Positions 5,589-9,562 of a stretch of 9,562 nucleotides of DNA are shown here, piece after piece. The notes under the pieces were generated by a model. It worked only from the letters and a program-made list of their open reading frames with translations, had not been told where the DNA came from and searched no databases. The stretch comes from Limiplasma sp045540635. GTDB taxonomy: Bacteria > Bacillota > Clostridia > Christensenellales > Aristaeellaceae. Every line of letters begins with the position of its first letter. The first letter of the stretch is position 1. The stretch covers positions 1-9,562 of the forward strand of contig JAZQHO010000169.1 in the NCBI GenBank assembly GCA_045540635.1, in the 5' to 3' direction. The position numbers and the translations under genes were made by a program.

Positions 5589-6935
5589 TTAGTTGCGCAG
5601 GCTGTGCAGGGGGGCGGGAATATGACCGCCGCGCTCCACAAACTCGTCGTTCTTGGCGGTGTTCACCTGCATGATGGGCGCAAAGCCGAACAGACCGCCG
5701 AAATTGACCACATCGCCCGCCTTCTTGCCGGGGGCAGGGATCACGCGCACGGCAGTGGTCTTGTTGTTGACCATGCCGATGGCGGCTTCGTCCGCAATGA
5801 TGCCTGCAATGGTGTTGGCGCTGGTATCGCCGGGAATGGCGATCATATCCAGACCCACGGAGCAGACACAGGTCATGGCCTCCATCTTTTCGATGGTCAG
5901 GCACTTGGCCTGGGCAGCCTCGATCATGCCGATATCCTCGCTCACGGGGATGAAGGCGCCGCTGAGGCCGCCCACATGGCTGGATGCCATCACGCCGCCC
6001 TTTTTGACCATGTCGTTGAGCATAGCAAGGGCTGCGGTGGTGCCGGGAGCGCCGGTCATCTCCAGACCCATCTCCTGCAGGATGTAGGCAACGCTGTCGC
6101 CCCGGGCGGGGGTGGGGGCAAGGGAAAGATCCACGATGCCGAAGGGCACGTTCAGACGTTTGGCAGCCTCCTGAGCCACCAGCTCGCCCACACGGGTGAT
6201 CTTGAATGCGGTGCGCTTGATGGTCTCGGCTACAACGTCGAAGGGCTGGCCGTGTACATCCATCAGGGCGCGCTGCACGCAGCCGGGGCCGCTGACACCC
6301 ACATTGATCACGCACTCGGGCTCGCCCACGCCGTGGAAAGCGCCCGCCATGAAGGGGTTATCCTCCACCGCATTGGCGAAAACAACGATCTTGGCGCAGC
6401 CGAAGCCGTCGGTATCGGCGGTCAGCTCGGCGGTGCGTTTGATCACATGACCCATTTTGCGCACTGCATCCATATTGATGCCGGAGCGGGTGGAGCCTAC
6501 GTTCACGCTGCCGCAGAGCCGTTCGGTCTTGGCAAATACCTCGGGCATGGCCTCCAGCAGACATTCCTCCGCATGGGTGGAGCCCTTGTGCATCAGTGCG
6601 CCGAAGCCGCCGATAAAGTTGACGCCAACCGTGCGGGCAGCCTTGTCCAGCGCCTGACCGATCAGCAGAGGGTTGTCCCCGCAGATCATGCTTACCGGGG
6701 TAACGCTGATGCGCTTGTTAACGATCGGCACGCCCAGCTCGGCCTCCAGCTCCTCGCCCACAGCCACCAGCCGGCCTGCGCAGCGGGTCACTTTTTCGAA
6801 AACGCACTCGGCGGTCTCCGCATCGGTGTTCTTCTTGCAGTCCAACAGGCTGATGCCCATCGTGATGGTACGGATGTCGAAATGCTGCTCGTGGATCATC
6901 TGCATGGTTTGCAGAATTTCATTTACCTCGATCAT
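5589..6935 (-). CDS. UPF0210 (DUF711) 'PFL family' protein
   Basis: The 448-aa protein matches the conserved UPF0210/DUF711 family over its whole length, close to the usual size of about 450. Recognisable conserved blocks include CGDNPLLIGQALDKAA (85-100), GGFGALMHKGSTHAEE (109-124), CGSVNVGSTRSGINMDA (141-157) and the later GGLSGAFIPVSEDIGM. The fold has been related to pyruvate formate-lyase, but the family lacks a known catalytic assignment and I see no glycyl-radical motif. It is cytoplasmic. ATG 6935 follows GAGGTGG, which overlaps the stop codon of the ACT-domain gene 9 nt upstream, so translation is likely coupled. The ACT/UPF0210 pair is a widely conserved arrangement in Firmicutes and other bacteria. 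Family call secure; function unknown. Confidence 0.93.
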   Translation of the reverse strand: MIEVNEILQTMQMIHEQHFDIRTITMGISLLDCKKNTDAETAECVFEKVTRCAGRLVAVGEELEAELGVPIVNKRISVTPVSMICGDNPLLIGQALDKAARTVGVNFIGGFGALMHKGSTHAEECLLEAMPEVFAKTERLCGSVNVGSTRSGINMDAVRKMGHVIKRTAELTADTDGFGCAKIVVFANAVEDNPFMAGAFHGVGEPECVINVGVSGPGCVQRALMDVHGQPFDVVAETIKRTAFKITRVGELVAQEAAKRLNVPFGIVDLSLAPTPARGDSVAYILQEMGLEMTGAPGTTAALAMLNDMVKKGGVMASSHVGGLSGAFIPVSEDIGMIEAAQAKCLTIEKMEAMTCVCSVGLDMIAIPGDTSANTIAGIIADEAAIGMVNNKTTAVRVIPAPGKKAGDVVNFGGLFGFAPIMQVNTAKNDEFVERGGHIPAPLHSLRN

Positions 6936-6944
6936 ACTGCCACC

Positions 6945-7217
6945 TCAGATCCGATGCATGGCATCGAAGATATCCGCACGCTGGATCTGTACCAGCTCGC
7001 CCAGCTCCTCGCCCACCACGTTCAGCTTGTTGACAACGTTTTCAAAGGCGGCGGTGCAGGCGGACATATCCACGATCATCAGCATGGTAAAATAGCCGTC
7101 CAGAATGGTCTGGGAGATCTCCAGCACGTTCACGTTCATTTCATACAGCGCAGTGGATACCTTGGCGATGATGCCGGGACGGTCCACACCGGTTACAGAT
7201 ACCAGGGCCTTCTTCAT
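6945..7217 (-). CDS. ACT-domain protein, UPF0237 family
   Basis: The 90-aa protein is a single ACT domain, the small-molecule-binding module that usually senses amino acids. The start MKKALVSVTGVDRPGIIAKV contains the ligand-loop motif G10-x-D-R-P-G15, followed by the typical N-V-L-E-I-S strand and LDGYFTMLMIVD. The true start is ATG 7217, as AAGGAGG lies 7-8 nt upstream; the reading frame is open further back but without a ribosome-binding site. It precedes the UPF0210 gene by 9 nt in one operon driven by the promoter at 7249-7277, and probably regulates or partners that protein. Confidence 0.93.
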   Translation of the reverse strand: MKKALVSVTGVDRPGIIAKVSTALYEMNVNVLEISQTILDGYFTMLMIVDMSACTAAFENVVNKLNVVGEELGELVQIQRADIFDAMHRI

Positions 7218-7248
7218 GGGGCAAACCTCCTTGAAATGGTTACGCTCT

Positions 7249-7277
7249 ACCTTACCGCTTTGTGAAGATGTTGTCAA
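7249..7277 (-). promoter_or_regulatory. Sigma-A promoter of the ACT-UPF0210 operon
   Basis: On the minus strand, a perfect TTGACA (7277-7272) and TAAGGT (7254-7249) are 17 bp apart. The predicted start near 7242 leaves a short leader of about 25 nt before ATG 7217, just enough for the AAGGAGG site, so no leader-based regulation is expected. Confidence 0.8.
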
Positions 7278-7333
7278 TGGGAAGGACGGAGAAAACACGC
7301 CCCGGTAACGCAGCATTTCTGTACCTCCGCCTT

Positions 7334-7357
7334 GGGATGCAACCCCGGGTGTATCCC
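7334..7357. other. Imperfect inverted repeat between divergent promoters
   Basis: GGGATGCA (7334-7341) pairs with TGTATCCC (7350-7357) through one G-T position, with two further inner C-G pairs possible. It lies between the minus-strand ACT promoter and the plus-strand GGDEF promoter, upstream of both starts, so a protein-binding site fits better than an RNA role. The rest of 7278-7401 holds no gene I can support. Confidence 0.35.
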
Positions 7358-7401
7358 GCCCCGCAGAAAATGAACGAAGTGGTAACAAATCGTCGGAATG
7401 G

Positions 7402-7429
7402 TTGCAAAACGCTAAACTTGTGGTATACT
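7402..7429 (+). promoter_or_regulatory. Promoter of the LacI-GGDEF gene
   Basis: TTGCAA (7402-7407) and TATACT (7424-7429) are separated by 16 bp. The predicted start near 7436 gives a leader of about 123 nt before the GTG start at 7559, which contains the palindrome at 7459-7472 and the hairpin at 7476-7506. Confidence 0.7.
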
Positions 7430-7458
7430 GAAACATACACCGTATATCGAAAAGGCGG

Positions 7459-7472
7459 GTTACACATGTAAC
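7459..7472. promoter_or_regulatory. Palindrome in the GGDEF leader
   Basis: GTTACA-CA-TGTAAC is a 6-bp-arm perfect palindrome about 23-36 nt downstream of the predicted transcription start. The position suits an operator for a dimeric repressor, or it may simply be part of a structured leader. Confidence 0.4.
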
Positions 7473-7475
7473 ATC

Positions 7476-7506
7476 ATATCCTTCCGGCTGCACCGCCGGT
7501 GGATAT
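7476..7506 (+). promoter_or_regulatory. Stable hairpin in the leader of the LacI-GGDEF mRNA
   Basis: ATATCC (7476-7481) pairs with GGATAT (7501-7506), and CCGGC (7484-7488) pairs with GCCGG (7495-7499), around a 6-nt loop with a small internal loop. It is not followed by a T-run, so termination is unlikely. It does not match the conserved cyclic di-GMP-I (GEMM) riboswitch core as far as I can see. It lies about 50 nt before the start codon. Confidence 0.5.
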
Positions 7507-7558
7507 GAGGAAAAATATTGCAAAAGATTGTATCGTATCCCGGAAGGAGGGGAAAAGC

Positions 7559-9493
7559 GTGATCACCAACAGAAGAAAGACCATCGGCGTTTTTATCAAC
7601 CGCACCGGCTTTTTCTTTGAAAACACTGTTTACAGGGTTGTGCAGGAGCAGGGCAGAAAGCACGACCTCAATGTGATCGTATTCTCCACGCTGGGCCACC
7701 GTAACAGCTCCAACTATTACGATGAGCTGGAAAAAGCCATGTTTACCTTTGCGCCGGTCGAAAAGCTGGATGGTATCATCATCACCCCCGATACCTACCA
7801 GATGGAGGGCTTCAGCGAGAAGCTCTACGAGATGCTGAACACCCGTGTCACCTGTCCGGTGGTCAGCATCCGCGATCACAGCGCCCCCTGCGATCGGGTC
7901 TCTACCGACGAGGCCATAGCCATCCGCCCGCTGCTGCGGCATCTGCTGGACGACCACGGCCTCAAGCGCGTGCATTTTCTGGCCGGCTTCAAGGGCCACC
8001 CGGACAGCGAGACCCGCCTCCAGGGCTACTACGACGAAATGGCTGCCCATGGTCTGCCCCTGCCTGAAAATGCCGTCTACTACGGCACCATGTGGCGCAG
8101 CGGCGGCGATGTGGCCTGCGACTATTTTTTGCAGGAGGGTCTGCCCATCCCCGAGGCTATCGTATGCGCCAACGACTATATGGCGCAGGCTGTTACCGAT
8201 GAGCTGGTGAACCGCGGCTTCCGTGTGCCGGAGGATATCTGCGTTACCGGTTTTGATAATGTGGAGGATCAGGCTGCATTCTCCATCCCCCTCACCACGC
8301 TGGAGCAGGATTACGAGGGCATGATCGCCAAAGCCTTCGACCGGCTTTCCTACCGGATCGGCCGGCGGGAGGAGGGTCTGCCCGATGATCCGCCCATGGA
8401 TATCGGTCTGCCCGTCAAGCTGATCGTGCGCCGCAGCTGCGGCTGCCGGTGGGACGAGGAGCGGGACGTGCGGCAGGAGCGGCTGATGGAGGATTCCATC
8501 CAGATGCAATGCATCCGCATACGCGAGACCTCCCAGATGTATTTCTCCATCGATATGAACGCCTCCAACACCATGGAAGAGATGCACAGCACCATCATGC
8601 GCCGCCGGGACGATGTTTCCGAAATGCGGGACTTCTACCTGTGCTGCTTCGAAGAAACGCCCGGCACCGGCGAAACCGAAGGCTATGCCGAGCGTCTGAC
8701 CCCGCATGCCACCCTTGTATCCGCCGTGCAGAACCACCAGGAGCTGGGCATGCCCATGGAGCGCTTCAACAGCACCCAGCTGCTGCCCGACTGGGTATGG
8801 GATTCCGATGAGCAGCAGTCCTTCTTTGTGCGGCTTCTGCACCAGCGGGACAGCATCTACGGCTACTGCATGATCCGCTACGATGAGGGGCATATCCCCA
8901 GCATCTTTTTCCACCAGTGGAACGTGACCATCTCCAGCGCTCTGCGGCACCTTTTCAATCAGCAGAAGCTGCAGCGGCTCTATGAGGAGCGCCGACTTTC
9001 CAGCATTATCGACCCGCTGACGGGGCTGTACAACCGCCGCGGTCTGGAAGAACTGGTGACTCCCACATGGGCGCAGCGCTGCCGGGGCGGCGAAGTGGTC
9101 ACTATTCTTTCCTTCGATATGGATAACCTAAAGCCCATCAACGATACCCATGGTCACAGCGCAGGTGATGCCGCCCTGCAAACGGTGGCAGATGCGCTGC
9201 GCCGCCTGCAGTGGGAGGGAGCGGTATCCGCCCGCATCGGCGGCGACGAGTTTCTGGTATTCCTGCCCGGCTGCGACGAGCAGAACGCACGGGCTGCCAT
9301 GGAGCAGATCGAAGCCTCTTTGCATCAGCTGAATATCGAGCGGGGCAACAAGTTTGAGGTGGGGATGTCCGGTGGCGCCTACACCGCCAGCCTGACCCCG
9401 GAAAGCACTTTGGAAAAATGCATCCGCCAGAGCGACGAGCGCATGTATGGCATCAAACGCCAGCGCAAGCTCCGGGAAAAGATGATGAAGTAA
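7559..9493 (+). CDS. LacI-type ligand-sensor diguanylate cyclase (GGDEF), no DNA-binding domain
   Basis: This enzyme should make cyclic di-GMP from two GTP under control of a cytoplasmic ligand. Residues about 7-300 form a LacI-family periplasmic-binding-protein-like sensor (LDGIIITPD; RVSTDEAIA; RVHFLAGFKGHPDSETRLQGY; IVCANDYMAQAV; VCVTGFDNV-like ICVTGFDNV) ending in the SCGC motif (293-296) typical of such fusions. A GAF-like region follows (about 320-465), then a helical linker and GGDEF domain (about 485-640) with D485 in DPLTGLYNRRG, FDMDNLKPINDTHGHSAGD (519-537) and an intact GGDEF (561-565). The inhibitory RxxD I-site is missing (WEGA at that place). No membrane segment or HTH is present. 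The GTG start at 7559 has AAGGAGG 8 nt upstream; the in-frame GTG at 7499 lies in a hairpin and has no site. The ligand is unknown; a sugar is likely from the family. Confidence 0.9.
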   Translation: MITNRRKTIGVFINRTGFFFENTVYRVVQEQGRKHDLNVIVFSTLGHRNSSNYYDELEKAMFTFAPVEKLDGIIITPDTYQMEGFSEKLYEMLNTRVTCPVVSIRDHSAPCDRVSTDEAIAIRPLLRHLLDDHGLKRVHFLAGFKGHPDSETRLQGYYDEMAAHGLPLPENAVYYGTMWRSGGDVACDYFLQEGLPIPEAIVCANDYMAQAVTDELVNRGFRVPEDICVTGFDNVEDQAAFSIPLTTLEQDYEGMIAKAFDRLSYRIGRREEGLPDDPPMDIGLPVKLIVRRSCGCRWDEERDVRQERLMEDSIQMQCIRIRETSQMYFSIDMNASNTMEEMHSTIMRRRDDVSEMRDFYLCCFEETPGTGETEGYAERLTPHATLVSAVQNHQELGMPMERFNSTQLLPDWVWDSDEQQSFFVRLLHQRDSIYGYCMIRYDEGHIPSIFFHQWNVTISSALRHLFNQQKLQRLYEERRLSSIIDPLTGLYNRRGLEELVTPTWAQRCRGGEVVTILSFDMDNLKPINDTHGHSAGDAALQTVADALRRLQWEGAVSARIGGDEFLVFLPGCDEQNARAAMEQIEASLHQLNIERGNKFEVGMSGGAYTASLTPESTLEKCIRQSDERMYGIKRQRKLREKMMK

Positions 9494-9494
9494 T

Positions 9495-9516
9495 GCCCGC
9501 CAACGAATGGGCGGGT
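9495..9516 (+). other. GC-rich hairpin after the GGDEF stop
   Basis: CCCGCC (9496-9501) pairs with GGCGGG (9510-9515) around an 8-nt loop, right after the stop codon at 9491-9493. No T-run follows, so it may stabilise the mRNA 3' end rather than terminate by itself. Confidence 0.5.
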
Positions 9517-9540
9517 GTGGAACAAAAGCAACAGAGCGCC

Positions 9541-9562
9541 CACAGACCCAGAAGGGTCTGTG
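9541..9562 (+). terminator. Probable terminator stem at the window edge
   Basis: A perfect 9-bp stem CACAGACCC/GGGTCTGTG with an AGAA tetraloop fills the last 22 bases. The left side continues as AGAGCGCC, so the full stem may be longer. The expected T-run would lie beyond the window, so the call rests on the stem only. Confidence 0.6.

Noticed and set aside
4783..6315. 510-codon minus-strand frame crossing the convergent terminator
   Set aside because: It runs through a strong terminator and across three genes in other frames; its product is low-complexity and unrecognised.
5400..7265. 621-codon open frame on the plus strand opposite the UPF0210 and ACT genes
   Set aside because: It is antisense to two clearly conserved proteins, has no ribosome-binding site, and its translation is rich in His/Gly/Ala as expected from a GC-rich shadow frame.
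7262..7471. 69-codon plus-strand open frame in the ACT/GGDEF intergenic region
   Set aside because: It runs through two predicted promoters, lacks a ribosome-binding site and resembles no protein.
7436..7558. Cyclic di-GMP riboswitch in the cyclase leader
   Set aside because: I could not find the conserved GEMM core or tetraloop-receptor motifs, and the leader's only strong fold is a simple hairpin.
7499..7558. Upstream in-frame GTG start for the LacI-GGDEF protein that might supply a DNA-binding domain
   Set aside because: Only 20 residues are added, with no helix-turn-helix, and the codon lies inside a hairpin with no ribosome-binding site; the 7559 GTG has an ideal one.
7460..8950. 496-codon open frame on the minus strand opposite the LacI-GGDEF gene
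   Set aside because: The opposite strand holds recognisable LacI and GGDEF motifs; this frame resembles no family and has a low-complexity composition typical of antisense shadows.

Overview
The window looks like chromosomal DNA from a GC-rich member of the Firmicutes/Clostridia, plausibly a gut Oscillospiraceae (Ruminococcaceae-type) bacterium. This is inferred from near-perfect AAGGAGG-type Shine-Dalgarno sites, consensus sigma-A promoters with 17-bp spacers, compact U-tailed terminators, and the gene content: an ACT-domain/UPF0210 pair, a cytoplasmic GH27 galactosidase and a LacI-type sensor fused to GGDEF. No phage, transposase, CRISPR or toxin-antitoxin signature was seen, and it reads as core or metabolic chromosome.

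Layout: Positions 1-120 are a gene-free edge with a GC-rich hairpin. On the minus strand follow a tRNA-Val(CAC) with a strong promoter and terminator, a GH27 alpha-galactosidase-type glycosidase (391-1641) with its own promoter, a Nudix hydrolase (1740-2240), and a 422-aa ferritin-like protein of unknown role (2352-3620). The ferritin-like gene diverges from a plus-strand operon (3786-5532) encoding a LacX-like aldose 1-epimerase, a PhnB-like VOC protein (1-nt overlap) and an acidic protein not recognised. This operon converges on a minus-strand operon (7217 down to 5589) of an ACT-domain protein and a UPF0210/DUF711 'PFL family' protein. The two operons share a bidirectional terminator at 5541-5573. 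From a divergent promoter region, the plus-strand gene at 7559-9493 encodes a 644-aa diguanylate cyclase with a LacI-type sugar-binding sensor but no DNA-binding domain. It ends in hairpins at the right edge.

How the genes may work together: the galactosidase would release galactose (or a related sugar) inside the cell and the mutarotase would equilibrate its anomers. The LacI-GGDEF protein could convert the level of a small cytoplasmic ligand into cyclic di-GMP. The shared sugar theme is an inference from neighbourhood; the genes are in separate transcription units. The two most notable items are this HTH-less LacI-GGDEF enzyme, which lacks the inhibitory I-site, and the ferritin-like protein, which shows a classical E/ExxH diiron pattern plus a degenerate extra N-terminal helix pair.
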